Positions 26,301 through 39,772 of a stretch of 64,000 nt of DNA are shown here, one piece after another (the stretch's first letter is position 1; every line of letters begins with the position of its first letter). Below the pieces are notes generated by a model. The model was not told the origin of the DNA and searched no databases. It saw nothing but the letters and a program-made list of their open reading frames with translations. The translations under genes and the position numbers were made by a program. Source of the stretch: Oxyruncus cristatus. Lineage: Eukaryota; Chordata; Aves; Passeriformes; Cotingidae. The stretch lies in contig VXAY01002371.1 of the NCBI GenBank assembly GCA_013399855.1, positions 60,783 through 124,782 on the forward strand. The letters run 5' to 3'.

Positions 26301-26510
26301 GGGAACCAACACAGGAGGAAAGGAGCTGTCCCTTGGTTAAACTCTGCCTAAATAGAAATTAAAAGCCTTTCAAAAACGTGTGTGTTTAATGTATAATGAG
26401 GATTCCAGCTAAATATCCCCACCATTCTGGGATATAATCCGGTTTGGGACTCTCAGGCAAAGAGATATACCTGCATTTGCTCTTTGTCTGTCGTGCATGA
26501 CTCTGGCCTG

Positions 26511-26562
26511 AGCCATGGGAATACAGGAGCCATGGGAATGCAGGAGCCATGGGAATACAAGG
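26511..26562 (+). repeat. Tandem repeat, 17-bp unit, three copies
   Basis: Three copies of AGCCATGGGAATACAGG-like sequence start at 26511, 26528 and 26545. The second has G for A at one site and the third carries one extra A. It is a small minisatellite. On the minus strand it gives a short Ser-His-Gly-type repeat in an open frame, but there is no sign that this frame is translated. Confidence 0.9.
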
Positions 26563-27280
26563 AACTGGGAGCAGCTGTGTCTGGTTTTGTGTCCAGGCAC
26601 TATGAAGGAAAAAAAACAATGACCTGACCTGTGTGCATAGGAAGGGAGATTAAAGAAAGGCTAAATCTAAATTTATAGTAGAGTGGATCAAAGGCATCAT
26701 GAATTTAGGACAACTTTAACTGTGGGGACTAAGTTTGAGTTTCACAGCTGAAATAAGTGATGATGTTGAGTTTGCAAATTTACCATCCTCCAGAGGAAGA
26801 AAAAACACTGAAATCGAAAAGTTTATTTGTAACAGAAGAGTCAAGCACTCTTTCAAAGATCTTATCTTTGGTTTTTTATTTAAATTTTTAATCTTTTTTT
26901 CTGCACAACCCAAAGGGAAAGGCAAACTCCACTATTATTTTGATAATTCCAACCCAGTAATATCTTCCCAGGCAAGACATGTTTTCTTTCTAAAAGCACT
27001 TCTCATAGAAATACCTTTTCCTTCTCCTTTACAAATACAAGTACAGCAAGCTTTTCTGGAACTAAAGATCAAATGCGCTACTCAGATCTGTGCCCTCTGG
27101 GATTAGTCATGTTTTCAGAAGCTGCTAAGAGCTTTCCACCCTTCTAAACTGGCAGGATCCCAAAGCACACAGGAACCTGCAGGAAGTTCCCAGTCTAAAA
27201 CTACCCAGTGCTGCTTGTGTTAGGCTGTCTGAGTGCAATACACAGATACTTTGCTTCAAATACAATTTTCTAATCTCTTC
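26563..27280. other. Non-coding spacer upstream of CR1
   Basis: An open stretch of about 124 codons (26735-27106, +) exists but begins at TTG and has no recognisable domain. Nothing else is visible before the CR1 3' end at 27281. Confidence 0.4.
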
Positions 27281-27944
27281 ACAGAATCACAGGAGGGTTG
27301 AGATCGAAATGGACCTCTGGAGGTCATCTGGTCCAACACCCTCCTACTCAAGCAGGATTACCTAGTGCCAGTTGTGCAGGATCATGTCCAGATGACTTTT
27401 CGATATCTCCACAACCTCACTGGGCAGCCTGCGTCAATGCTTAGTCACACTCATGTTAAAAAAGTGTTTTCTGATGTTCAGAGGGAACCTCCCGTGTTTC
27501 AGTTCATGTCCACTGTCCCTTGCACAGCCACTGCTGAAAAGCACCTGGTTCCTTTCTGAATCCTCCCTTTTGAAAAGATCCTTCTGATCCTTCTCTTTGG
27601 GCTACACAGTCGCAGATCTCTCAGCCTTTCCTCATATATGGGATGCTTCAGTTTCTTCATCATCTATGTCGCCATTCATTGGACTCTATCCAATATGCCC
27701 ATGTCTCTCTTGTGCTGAAGAGCCTAGAACTGGAAATAGTGCTCCAGGTGTGGCTTCACCAGTGCTGAGTAGATAGGAAGGATCACTTTCCTCTACCTGC
27801 TGGCAATAATTTGTCTCATGGAGGATAGTATTAGACTTCTTTGCTACAAGGGTGTATTGCTTGCTCATGTTCAACCTGGTGTTTACCAGAACGCCCAGGT
27901 CATTTTCTGCTAAGCTGCTTTCCAGCTAGTTGTCTTCCAGCATA

Positions 27945-28169
27945 TCAGTGCATGGGCTGGTTCCTCCCCAGGTGCAAGGCTTTGCATTTTTCCTTCTTGA
28001 ACTTCATGAGGTTTCTGTTGGCTTGTTTCCCCAGCCTGTCAAGGTCTCTCTGGATGGCAGGACAACTCTCTGGCATATCAGTTGCTCTACCCAGTTTTGT
28101 GTCATCAACAAACTTGCTGAGGGTAAACTCTGTCCCATCATCTAGATCGTTGATGAAAATATCAAACAT
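27945..28169 (-). pseudogene. CR1 reverse transcriptase fragment (catalytic FVDD region)
   Basis: A 74-residue minus-strand segment, downstream of the previous RT fragment in element order. It begins MFDIFINDLDDGTE and contains FVDDTKLG, with the FVDD box encoded at 28112-28101. This is RT motif C (the YxDD-type catalytic pair of aspartates). It then reads into the ADRNLMKF-like and CKALHLGRN segments typical of CR1 ORF2. Both aspartates remain, but the frame is broken on both sides, so the enzyme is not made. Confidence 0.92.
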
Positions 28170-28296
28170 GACTGAATCCGATACTGAACCCTGGGGTATA
28201 TTATTAGTTACTGGCCTCCAGTTAAAATTTGCTCTTCCCCCTGAGACTGGTTATTCAGTTTTCAACCCACTTCACTATTGTTCATCCAGCTCATAA

Positions 28297-28638
28297 TCAA
28301 CAGGAGACAGTGTTAAAGGCCATATTGAAGTCCAGGTATACAATATCCACTGCCTTTCCCTCATTTACCCAGTCAGCCACTATATCATAGGAATTTATCA
28401 AGTTGATCAAGCATGGCTTACCCCTGGTGAAACCATGCTGATTACTGCTGCTGATTTTTCTGTCCTTAATGTACCTGCAAATGGTTTCCAGAATTAGCAG
28501 CTCCATCATCATATAAGGGCTGAGGTGAGGCTGACTGTCCTGTAGTCCCTTGATTTCTTCTCTCCCTTTTCGAAGATGGGGTGACATTTTCTTTCCTTTA
28601 GTCTTCAGAAACTTCTCCCAGCAGGTATTATTGATCAT
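28297..28638 (-). pseudogene. CR1 reverse transcriptase fragment (N-terminal palm region)
   Basis: A minus-strand open segment of 113 residues inside the CR1. It contains the fingers/palm signature QHGFTRGKPCLINL, followed by VDIVYLDFNMAFNTVS (DNA 28350-28321 for the start of that motif). The latter is RT motif A, with its catalytic aspartate in LDF. It stops immediately after the motif, where an active element would continue toward motif B (the VPQGS-type sequence). The 128 bases before the next open segment hold several stops and look shortened. It is a relic of ORF2 with no function expected. Confidence 0.9.
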
Positions 28639-31600
28639 AGATTATTGCCTGGCAATGATGTCTGGCAGTCCTCTCAGTGTTCACAGGTGCATCCTGTCAG
28701 GGCACATGGATTTATGTGTATACAGGTTGCTTAAGAATTCCCTGATCTGATCCTTTTTCACCAGGGGTATATCTTTCTTTTACCTGTCTTTCTTCCTGGT
28801 GTCTGGGGCTTGGGATTCCTGGAGGTCAGTCTTGTTAATAAAGACTGAGGCAAAGAAAGTATTCCGCACTTCAGCCTTTTCCACAACTTGCATAATCAGG
28901 TCTCCCCTCTCATTGAGATAGGAAGAAGATCACATGTTCTCTAGTCTTCCTTTTGTCACCTATACACTTACAAAGACCCTTCTTGTTGTCTTTCATGTCT
29001 CTGGCCAATTTCAGTTCCATGTAACTTTCCTAAATTCATCATAAGCAACCTTAAAGAATAGTGGAAAAACTGACTTTTTGGCATTCTTTTATGATTCTCA
29101 GTAGCACCATGGCCTGGAAACAGACTTTGTGAAAACAGTTCTTAATTATGGATGTCCCGTTCTCATGTAAGAAATGTGAGCTTTTAATAGAAAAGGTCAT
29201 ATTCATCCACATTTCACTGTAGTATTTGAAAACTATCATATATTTTATATTATACATATTTTAATAGTTTTTCTAGCATTTCAAAGAATTTCAGACCATA
29301 GGAATCTCACTTTTTAGCAATACATCATATTTAATTTTGGAAAAAATGGTCTCTCCAATAATCTTTGTGTGAAGAAGTGGAGGTAAACATGAATGGCCAT
29401 ACAAGCCAACTCAGGAAGTTGGGACTTTTGCTTTGTTTCCTTCAAGAGAAAGCAAAATCATGGAAAACTTCATAGTATGTTGCGAGCCATTGAGTCATTT
29501 TGCATCATTGTAGCATACATGGTTAGCACACAGATAACAAGTAGATCCAGTGGAATGGTATTTGCTGACTCACGCATGAATTATGTTGATATTTGTTTTG
29601 GCATTAATGATATTCGCAAACCAGTCCAATAATTTCATAGTTCCTGGGGGCTAAAAGCACCCTTTACATATTATCAGCAGATAAGAGGAAAACTGGGTTA
29701 ATAGCCAAATACTTGAAGTAAGTTTTGGGTTGGAAAACCAAGACATTTGCCACTTAAAAATTCTACAATTCTGTCTATTGGAGGCTCTGCCTCAACCTGC
29801 AGACTAAAGTATTGGGAGATACATGCATTTGACATAGGAGATATATTCTGACACACTTTTGAAAATTTTTCAGTTCAGTAACTAGTTTAGGTTCAGTTCA
29901 GCTAAACAAGAGTCAAGCAAAATTTCAAAAATATTTTCTGTGTGTTTCTGACCAGCTCTAATATTGCTTGCTTTCCCAGAACATTTTTTTTCTTTGCTCT
30001 TCTCAAAAATATTTGTTTTATTGATTTAGGGATTTGTTCAGCTAGCCCCATACACGTTATTAGAGTGAGCAAGTGGGCTGGGATTTCTGGTACACCAGAA
30101 CCAATGAAAACAAAGGTCCAGTTGATAAACGGAAAGAAATGAGGTGTGAGCTTGTTTAAGAGCATGTATCAGTACTGCACCCACACAGTACCCAAACATT
30201 CAGCTGTTTCAACCCATTTTCTTAAGCTTTAAATCCTGAAGTCACTTGAACAAATTAGAGTAGAAAGGGAAAGAGGTGGGGTATGTCTATCTGTGTGTGA
30301 ATTTATTAACCTAAAAGTGTACACCTCCCTGATCTGGTCCTTTGTTCAAGATTTTTGCTAGATGGAAGCCCATGGAAACTCACTTCTGCAATAAAGCCAG
30401 CTGTTCTCAGGGCAGAAAAATTAATGAGGAGGTACATTAGAATCCAAGGAGAAGATACCATAGCATTTCCCTTAAGAATGTAACACCTAGGAATGCTGGG
30501 GTCCTGGTGGCAATACTATGGCATAAACCAAAAAAATGAAATGTCCAACCAGTTAAGAAGCAATTGAGAAGCAATTTTTAAATTGCCTGTGGTAGAAGCA
30601 CAAACCAGCAAGGAGATACTCTTATATTTTTAGATATTTCTTAAATCTTCGAGGCAGTCCTTCTGCTAAGTACAGTAGGCAGAAGCATGCACTTCTATCC
30701 TGCCAGAGCAAGGTGTGAGTTCTCCATCTAGATTAGCACCACAGGGGCCTAGGAAGGTCATGGAGACCTTTCCTCTTCATGACCAGAAATGAAGGGAAAG
30801 GGCTCATAATTGTGTTTGTCATAGAGGGTCAGGAAAGACTGGAATCTTACATTATATCTTCATAATGATGAAATAAAGGAAAGGAGAAAGCAAAAGTTGG
30901 TGTCAGTGTGAGGGCAAGCAGAAGGGTTGAGAGGACTGCTAAAAGCAGCAACATGTCCTGGCTGAACATCTCAGCAGGAAAAAAGCAGACTTCAAACCCT
31001 CCATTATCATTGCAAAGGCAGAAAATTACCACAAATAGCCAAAGTGTAACTTATCCAGGAAACACATTCTGTCCCCCTTTTGGGAATATGGCATATCTGC
31101 AGTGTCAGGCACTGCAAACTACAAGAATGCTTTGTGCATCTCTACAGATGTTACACAAATATACAACCCCCCCATATTATTCAACCTGGCAATACAGGCA
31201 CACACAGAAAAAACACCAAAAGAAAACCCACAAAAACATTTAAAAAGCAAATTTAATCCAGAAATAGTCACCAGATTTAAAAATAAAAGCTATGTGGCTA
31301 CACAAACTTGCTGAATAAAAAGGTCTTATTATGTTCATATAACATTTGCGCTACATAAAACTCTCTAAAAATGTGTCACTCAAGAAAGAGGTAAAAGTCC
31401 CTTATTGCTGAGTGCTGACCTTTTTTAATGTTTTTAATAGTTTTAATTTTCATGGAGTTTTCAAGCTGTATTTGGAGTGCACTTAAACTACTCGAGTGGA
31501 GTCGTCTATATCAGCTAGTAATCTCATACACCTGTGTAAGCAAAAGGGCAGAAAGCCCTGCTCCAGAAGGCAACCCTCCTAGACACAGCTCCTGGTGCAA

Positions 31601-32229
31601 ATAGCCCCATAAAGGAGCTTCTCTCTCCGTTAACTCCAAGGGAAGATGAGAAAGACAGGCTGGCTGTTCTGGTGAGTGTTTTCTAATGTTGTGGGTATGA
31701 AGTAGAATGCAAATGATAAGAGAATATGGGAGAAGAATAGAACTTTCTTCTCTTTGAGGGAAGAAAACTTGCTAACCAGTAAGTGGGGTAATTTCTTCTT
31801 TTTTTTTTCCCTGCTGTCCCACCACCTTACAATCAACATAGGGAATTACTAACAATTGTGATCCAACAAACTAAGTACAATCTTGACTTTAACTGAAGGA
31901 CTGTCTACTTGAAAAGACTGTTTGAATCATTAAGAATGTATTTCAGAGCTTGCTGAATCATGGCCTGTGTTAATCATGAACTATGGAACCATCAGAGTCA
32001 TTTATTTGCAGGCTAGGTCTTGGTAGAGTTTAGCTCTTCCTGTCCTTATTTTCTCTACATCAGTGCTTGCTGTGCCTATTTAATACTGTGATGTGTATTA
32101 TTTGAAGGGATTTTCCTTCAAATTACAGTGATTTATCCTCAGAGAATTTATGTAAATCTTTGGAAATTAATTTCAAAGGTCCTACTTTGTAGAATCCATG
32201 CTGTTCTTGTAAAAAAACACAATTATATT

Positions 32230-32357
32230 AAAATCAAACAAAAAAAAAAAACCCCAAAACAACAACAAAAAACCCACAAACAAAAAAAAAACAAACAAAA
32301 AAACCCACAACCAAAACAAACCACACCAAATAATTCCTAAACCAACATAAAACAATC
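32230..32357 (+). repeat. A/C-rich low-complexity tract
   Basis: About 130 bp almost entirely of A and C on the plus strand, with A runs punctuated by CCC, CAACAA and ACCCAC words. G is absent and T is nearly absent. It is a strand-asymmetric simple sequence, probably a slippage product or the decayed tail of a retroelement. Confidence 0.8.
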
Positions 32358-33727
32358 CACAATAAGTGTAACAAGTTTATTGCTTTCCATAGGCCAAATT
32401 TTTGTCTTGTGCAAATTGGTACAACATCCGAGTTTTCAGAATGTACCAGTTTATCCTGGACAGCCAACTGTTTCAAAATCTGAATGTCCTGAGCCATACA
32501 TTTAATTTTAATGTATTTTGAGTAAGTAGTTAAGTACAGTGTTCCAAGCCCAGCTTAGAGGATTGCTGGAAAACCTGCAAAAAGGAGTTCCCAATTGCTG
32601 GGCTAGGTTAGTTAACATTAAAGCAATGTGATACTTCATGGTATATTGAGTAAAACGTTCATAAAATCAATGCAGCAGGTCTTTTGTTTTATATAGAAGC
32701 AAGGGAAATCTCTTCTAAAAATAATGCCATTCAGGAAATACTAATATCTTCACCATTCATCTGCTGTCAATGAATCACTTTCAAAGGTCATAGGACTTCT
32801 ATATAGTATGAATGTTCTCCTCAGCCTCATTTCTCTCATGATCTTTGCTTTTCTCTTTACTATCCCCAGCTTTTCTATTTCTAAATGGACCTCCCTGGGG
32901 TTTCTTTCACCTGCCATTGATCTATATCTATAAATAAATCTTCCCAGAGAACTATACTGTCTTCCTCCTTTTCTTGGTAATAGTATGCATGTGTATATGT
33001 ATGCATACATTTTGCATATGTCCAAATGGAGGTGAGATTTCTATTCTGCCAAAGAATAACTAATTAATCTATCCAGGATTATTAGTATCATGTTTAATCA
33101 AATATAAGATCACTACTTGTGAGTCCCAATTTCATTCCTTTCATTTTTAGCTCACCAGTCTAATATTTTATGGGGAAAACCAACTTATTTCTAATTAGCT
33201 ACATTTTTTTCTGTGATCACCTGGAACACGTGAACAGAACAGGTATGCTCTTAGTGGAAAAAGCCTTGTACAGTTCTCTGTAGTCTGCTTCAAGACACCA
33301 GATTTTTGTTCAATTAGCATCTTTATCACTTTTCTCAGAGGAAAATCATCCAAACTACCTTTTAAAAACCCTTTTATCCAAGTATTAAAGGTCATCTCTT
33401 TTAAAGTCAGAACTTCAGCTGGGGATTGAAGGATTGTAAAATCACCAGGGACCCTTACTCACTTTAATGCTTGCTCCTTATACATTCTGTGGCTTCAGAG
33501 TTTATGAAGCAGTTAGTCAACAAAAAGTTGCTATGGTTGATGTCTTCATTAAAATATTAGTTTGTAGATCTTATAATTTTAGAGAATTTTGTCTTTTTGC
33601 TCTGACTTTGCTCAAAAGCTTATGCTTTGTAAAATTTGGTAAAATTCCTCTTGGCCTTTCTAGAATGAGCTCAGAGTATAAAAAATTAATTTCATTCATT
33701 AAATACTCTCTATACTTCTTTTGCAGT

Positions 33728-33793
33728 CAACCAAAAAAAAAAAAAAAACCAAACAAAACAAAGAAATATAAACCTACCAAATCCAAAACAAGT
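33728..33793 (+). repeat. A-rich, A/C low-complexity tract
   Basis: Begins CAACC, followed by a run of 16 adenines, and continues with AACAAAACAAAG and AACCTACC-like words. It has the same strand bias as the other A/C tracts. No element body is recognised next to it. Confidence 0.7.
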
Positions 33794-35267
33794 CAGTCCT
33801 TACAGATTACTGTCCTAACTTGTTTAAAAAATGCTAAATTGTAAATGGGGCTACATCTCTTCTATTAAGAAAAAAAAAAATTAGGGTTGGCAGACAGTAA
33901 ACACATAATACTGTGATGAAAACAATGCGTACCAAAAATGAGAATCCATGTCAAGAGATCTAGCACTCAGCTCAATGAAATAGCTGTTCATTTGCATGTG
34001 TTGTATATCATATGCTTCCAAGTATGAATCCTTGGCACACTTGACTGTGAAGCACAATCAATTAATCATCATTTGTAAACTCATTGCAAATCCTCTGTTC
34101 AGCAACATCAGATCCATCTTACAAGAAGAAGCAGTGGCGCGAGTAAGGTGTTAAGAACAACAACTGGTATTTAGGTGTTCTCTCATCAGAAAGATTTTTA
34201 TATGAAGCTGCTCATGCCTTGGAAAAATCTGTGAGAATGTAGGTAGTGTTATGCTACATGTAAATTCTAAATCATACTTCAGCCCTTATGATTAGGTATC
34301 ACCAGATTGCACAAGCAGGAGTAGTTGTGTTACCAGTTAGATGCCAGTTAGCTAATTCCAAATATTGATGGGATTATCAGGTTTATGTTAAACCCTGTTT
34401 TAATTATAGTTTCAGCTGACTGCATATGTGGAGATGGATGAATGAGAGGGATGGAGAAATGGCTGGCTCACCATGCCTGCTTTAAATTCTAGGCATTGTA
34501 TATTCACAAGAGGGAGTTCCACTTGTGCTAGCCAATATATGAATTCAGAATGACAATGATTTTTTTATATTTGTTTTCAGGGAAAGGCCAATTTATGTAC
34601 TTTCTCCTTAAAACTGGACAATCCTAGTAAAGTCTAGAGGGGGTTGCTGCCAGAGCAGCTCTGGTCTCCATTATCTTTTGGGCTCTGCATTTGCAAGGAA
34701 TGAAGTAACTGACAAACTCCTCACTCCTCATCTTACATGGTAACTTGCACTTCACCATGGCATACAGGTCCCTAAGTTACCTTCATGCTTGTAGCTACTC
34801 AGCAATAATGTACCTAGTCCTTATTCGCAGTGAGAATCCCACAGAGATGCAGACATAAAGCATAAAGGTTCCCATGAAAATCAGGGGCATACAGAAGGAC
34901 ATATTTTTAATGAAGGGCTGAGACCTAGTAGAGTATCAACACCTAAGAAGGTTTGGGTCTTGCCTTTTTTTTTTTTTTAACGGTGTTGGGAACTGTAGTT
35001 TCCTTTCCTTTACATCAGTGCAGTAAACATGAACTTCATCATGTAATGGGATGCTTCATAATTGCCTACTCTGATGGGTTTTGTATCTCAGCTGTCAAGT
35101 GGAAGTCTGTGTGCAACACAGCTCAGATCTATTCAAGTATCAGCAATTCCACGTTCCTAAATAGTAGCCAGCATTACTGGACAACCTGTCTGTGTACACC
35201 TTTAGTGAACAAGAAGAATTGATTGTAGGTAACAGTACCGCCTCCTGCACTCCTAAAAAAATAAACC

Positions 35268-35297
35268 AAAAAAAAAAACCCACACTTTTTTTTTTTT
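35268..35297. repeat. A-run and T-run fold-back
   Basis: A run of 11 adenines (35268-35278) is followed after CCCACAC by 12 thymines (35286-35297), giving a short-loop hairpin. It may be two head-to-head poly(A) tails or simple slippage. Confidence 0.65.
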
Positions 35298-38029
35298 CCC
35301 CTTAAGATTCAGAATTATCGTGCTTGGATATGGTTCATTTCAATGAACATTTTCATTGAAGGGCAAATAATTTTTGTTGAGAAGCATTTTTAATTTTTCA
35401 ATTTTTTTTTTGTCAGCTGCAGCAGAAATTCCGCAGAAATGCTCCCCCACCCCTGGCCCTTTAACATACTAACCATGTAAGTATCACAGTATGCCATGTT
35501 AATGAAGAAAAAATTGCTTTGGCCAAGTGCGGGGTCCTGTTTTCAAAAGCCTATATAGCTCAAATAAATTGAAACAGTTTTTCCCTCAATTTCAGCTTTT
35601 AACATCTCTCTCTTACAGTTATATGGATGTTCAAAATAGCATTGGTGTCTTTTTTTTATATATATAAAATGAGAAATGTCCATTTTCTCATGCTTACACT
35701 CTGATGTATAAATATCTGATCAAACATTTTAAAAATTCCTTTTGAGTAGAAACCAAGCCAGAAATACTCCAGCCAAAAGTTGATTATTATTTTTTTCTGA
35801 GTTTGAGAATAACTGAATAAAAAGGAAAATCATTATGCTGCCTCAGTCAAAGATTTAGTTGGCAGTATAATCAAATAACAGGCTAGTATGAAAAAGTGAG
35901 ATTACCTGAGGTATGTGCTCACCGGAAAGAGAGGTAGAATCAAATGTAAGATTTTATCAAAGTATAATTGTAAACCAGTGTTAAAAGTTGTTAAATCCTT
36001 TATTAGGGAGCGTTACCCATGCTGCAGACATCTGCACGAAACATTTCAAAAGTTGTAGTACCTGCCTATTCAACACTTATCTGCAAACACTGTGAAATTC
36101 ATAAAAGCACAGAAATTCTCCTTTAGTTCTTCTGAAAAGTTTAACAAAGCAAAATTAATTTTATATGTACCCAGCAGTATTTTATTTTCAAACACATATT
36201 TGGTTGTTCCATTCCCTTTATGGCATTAAAGAGAAGGTGAAAGTTGATAGCTGAAGAATCTACTGACTATAATGGTGCTAATTAGGAACTTTTGTGTTGG
36301 TCTTTGTCACTTTCATAAATCCCCTGAAGTAAGTTCCTACATCAAAGTCCAACAATTATAAAAAGAATTCAAATTTAAAAAAATCTACATGAATTTCCCT
36401 CCAGAAAGCAAAAAATATACTTCTCAATAGACTCACATAATCGTGTTGCTGACATACATAAACACACACCCTTAGCATACCCACACTTATTCTTGAGTAT
36501 TGTGAGCTTTATGGTAAAGTTGGTGTTCAAGATTTTAAGGAAATGGACTCCAAAGTTAAAACCAAACAAATTACCCCAAACTGGAAAAAACCCCAATCTT
36601 AGTAGATAAGGCTTTTGTGCTTTCAGATGATGATAAAGGTTTTTGAACCCTTCTAATCCCACTCATACTACACTGCCAGGTAGCAGAGACTATGCTGTGT
36701 CCAAATGATGACTAATGGAATATTTCTGCTCCAAATTCAGACTGGATTAGGGTTGGTACATTGTGAGCTTGCTGAAATTAGCTTCTTGTGGCGTCAGGTC
36801 CTATAACTGGTTTCGCCAGCCTTACTTTGAGTACTTCCCTACTCACTGTGCGTATTATCGTAAAGAACTTTGTTTGAATCAATTAAGGCTGAGTAAGTAT
36901 GACATCCATGCAGAGAAAACTCTTGAAAGCAAGAAAATGTCAGGTTATGGAACTCCTCTTAAAGGCACCTCATTGCCCACACAACACATTTCCACTGACA
37001 TGAGTAGACTTCACACCTCCCCACAGAACTTCCTTCTGCCTCCCAAATAAAAGGGATCCCATCCAGCTCATTAATTTCACACTATAGAACCCCCACACTG
37101 TAAGCCTAGCTTAACACTGATTATTTCATAAAGTTAGTAAGGTCAAGATGATATGAACGTGTGAGATTTTGAAATAAAGAGGAGATGGGGGTGTTCAAAT
37201 TTTATTTATGCTTCAAATTTGTAGTTGAGAGCTGTCCAACCAACAAGATTTTTTTTTTTTTTAATTTTAAATAGAATAACATGAAGGATCTATTTCTAAT
37301 TCTATATTTCAGACTACCAGCTTGGAGTAAATGTTCTGCATTCATGTAACAGGTGATATAGCAGAACAGTTGGTCTCAAGTTTAAACAAGGATAATAGTA
37401 ACTAAGGAATTATTAGGTTAAGAATACATGGATGTTGATAAGCACACGGGAGATTTTTAAATAGGATAAAGATACCACTTGGTTTCTGCTGAGTTGCTTT
37501 TGAAATTATCTGCTGCCTAATGAGAAAAAATCTTTAACATCATTTGATAAGGTAGCCAACTCCCATGTCTTTCATACTCTATCCTGTAGTACTACTACCT
37601 CTTCTTATTGCTGCCACCTGATGTCTATGTATGAAGCAATCTAACGTACATACTTTATAACAGCACTTGCTCACATATATTTTTCCTAGAGTAGGTAACT
37701 CACATTAATTTTGGATGAAAATGTAAACTTAATGAGAAATAAATTAAGCTGTAATGAAATTTTAATCACAATCCCCTGAATATTTCTATTGTTTTGTAGG
37801 CAAACTGGTTCTTTAGATTCATATTAGCAAAGCTTTTTAGGATATTCTGGATACAGACAGGCACCAGGGACAACTGCAAGTTTACAAAATCCCTCATCTG
37901 CATGCCTCAGTAGTTGTGAAATTATGGTTACTTCTTTTTTTTCTGAGTTGTAACAATACCATTAATTGATAAAGACTGAAGGGCCAAAGGAGAAGTCCTA
38001 GTTAGGACTGTCTTTTAAAGGAATTTCTT

Positions 38030-38045
38030 TTGCTTGCTTGCTTGC
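38030..38045 (+). repeat. (TTGC)4 microsatellite
   Basis: Four perfect TTGC units with no other content. Confidence 0.8.
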
Positions 38046-39772
38046 TCTACCACTAACAGTTTGGAGAGTAGTTTCCACATTACTCTGAAGTGTACCTAAT
38101 TTAAACATCAGTTGCCATTTGTTAGAGTGAAGGTATTCTGGGCCAATCCCTACTGAGTCAGATGTATCTGGTAAAACAGAATAGTTGTGAAAGTATGATC
38201 CAGAAGGCATCCATAGCAGTTCCATGACACCTGAGTAATGCTTAGCAGTAGGAAAGGTTTGAACTCCCGATAAAATGAGAGTTTTTGTTTTTTCTTTTGT
38301 GATTAAAACCATGCAAACAGTACTCAAAATTGAGTTGAGCCTCAATACTCTAGGACCTTTTCAAAGATATGTGACAGTATATCCTTTCCTCAGAACAAAA
38401 GAGAGTTCTAAACCAAAGGCATTGAAACCTGAAATATACATTGTCAAATAAGGAACTGGAACCAAAAATATCTGTAGCTTTGACATGGAGGAAGCACAAT
38501 AATGTCCAGTCCTAGCACTGTCTATGGAGCGTGGTGGTACAGATTGCTTTTCTGGGCTGGAAACCAGTCGTCTTCCTAAAACACTCCCACTGCCTTCGCA
38601 GCTGCCGCAGGCATTCAGATGACAGATTTTTCCACATTTGTCTTAAGCCTGTAGCAGAAAACCTTACGTATGCTGCACTGGATTCACTCATTGGTCACTG
38701 CTTTAATGATCCTCTAACAAACATTTTCTGATAAAATAGGTACCTAGATTACTTATTGTTCTTACCAGACTTGATGTGATCTTTTAAGTCTATGGAAACA
38801 ATAGCTAAGGAAGTTAACACTGATGTCTGGTATCAAATCTTCTGAGAAAGTTATATTCAACAACCATGCAGCTATTGGCATAGTTTTTTAAGGTTTGGCA
38901 AATATGGTGAGTCAAGCCTGTTTGTTCACTACAGATGAGATTAGGACTGTTTTTAAGGAGTGCCTGTTTAAACATGTATACCACACCCTCCATATCAAGA
39001 GGAAGGCCCAGCTCCATCATGGTTAATTCTTCTAATGTTTTAATGATAATGCTACTTGTTCCAAAGTACTTAGGTTTTCTCTTTTGCTCAGAACAATGTA
39101 TTGGTGTCATAGTAGCTAAAATGTACACTGGACTATTCCATCACTATATATGCATCCTTTAACATCAATTCAAACATCTCTTTATGGCATGCTTCATTTT
39201 CAGTTGTCTCATCTCTGAAATTCCCACCTAGATAAAAACCACTCCTGTAGCTGCTGAGACTTCTGTTAAAATAGGTGTAACAAAAATGGACAGACAATCA
39301 TTATAACCAACAGAATTAGTTTGGAGAAAGACAGGGCTGATTTTTTTTTATATTACCAGTACAGTATTAGAGTGCCTGAATCTTAATATTCTACTGCTGG
39401 TGTTTGCTGACGGTTCTTGCATACTATCTGTGATCTTCATAGTCTCAAATGCTAAAGGGGGTAAGAGTAATTATTGACTTGGAGAGTTGCCAAAAAGATA
39501 CAACTATATCAGTGAAGTTGTGCCTTTTAGCATTTGTGTATCTGGTGTATTGTGCTTACCCTGTTTGCACACAGATGTGAGCATCCACAAAAGTGCTTTG
39601 TCCCCTTATCTGCAGTATGGCAATGATTCTTTTTCCACCTTCTGGAAATTCATAGTTTTATCATGATTCTCTAGTGTCTGGTGTTTCTGTTAAATCTAGT
39701 CATCTGGTATTACCAAATAATATGTGCAACTTTTTATTTTAACAAATGCAGATATACCTGGCCCTCGCATTT

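Larger units (their letters stand above)
7436..26510. other. Long non-coding stretch, no gene supported
   Basis: About 19 kb of A+T-rich sequence. Small landmarks are a T16 run (7584-7599), an inverted repeat (8713-8769), a (CA)6 run (10870-10881), an AT-only segment (about 13921-13980) and a palindrome (20289-20323). The longest open frame of the window, 222 codons at 20840-21508 (+), lies here. It has no recognisable domain, overlaps an open frame on the other strand and is not annotated as a gene. Nothing else is recognisable. Confidence 0.5.
27281..29042 (-). mobile_element. CR1 LINE, degraded, 5'-truncated
   Basis: This is a chicken-repeat-1 family non-LTR retrotransposon lying on the minus strand. 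Its 3' end is at 27281, where the plus strand shows CACAGAATCACAGG followed by the family's conserved GGACCTCTGGAGGTCATCTG stretch. The body reads, on the minus strand, through the C-terminal part of the reverse-transcriptase ORF and ends around 29042 in sequence still alignable by eye to the polymerase region. A full element is several kb, so the 5' part is missing. Frame breaks, stops and an apparent loss of some tens of bases between the two readable RT segments show it is dead. CR1 normally inserts without target-site duplications, and none was seen. Confidence 0.93.

Noticed and set aside
26511..26562. Possible CRISPR-like repeat array
   Set aside because: The 17-bp units are directly adjacent with no spacers, and the context is a vertebrate genome. 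It is a plain minisatellite.
27841..28296. A 151-codon plus-strand open frame
   Set aside because: It is antisense to the CR1 reverse-transcriptase region at 27281-29042, and its openness follows from the residual coding composition of that strand.
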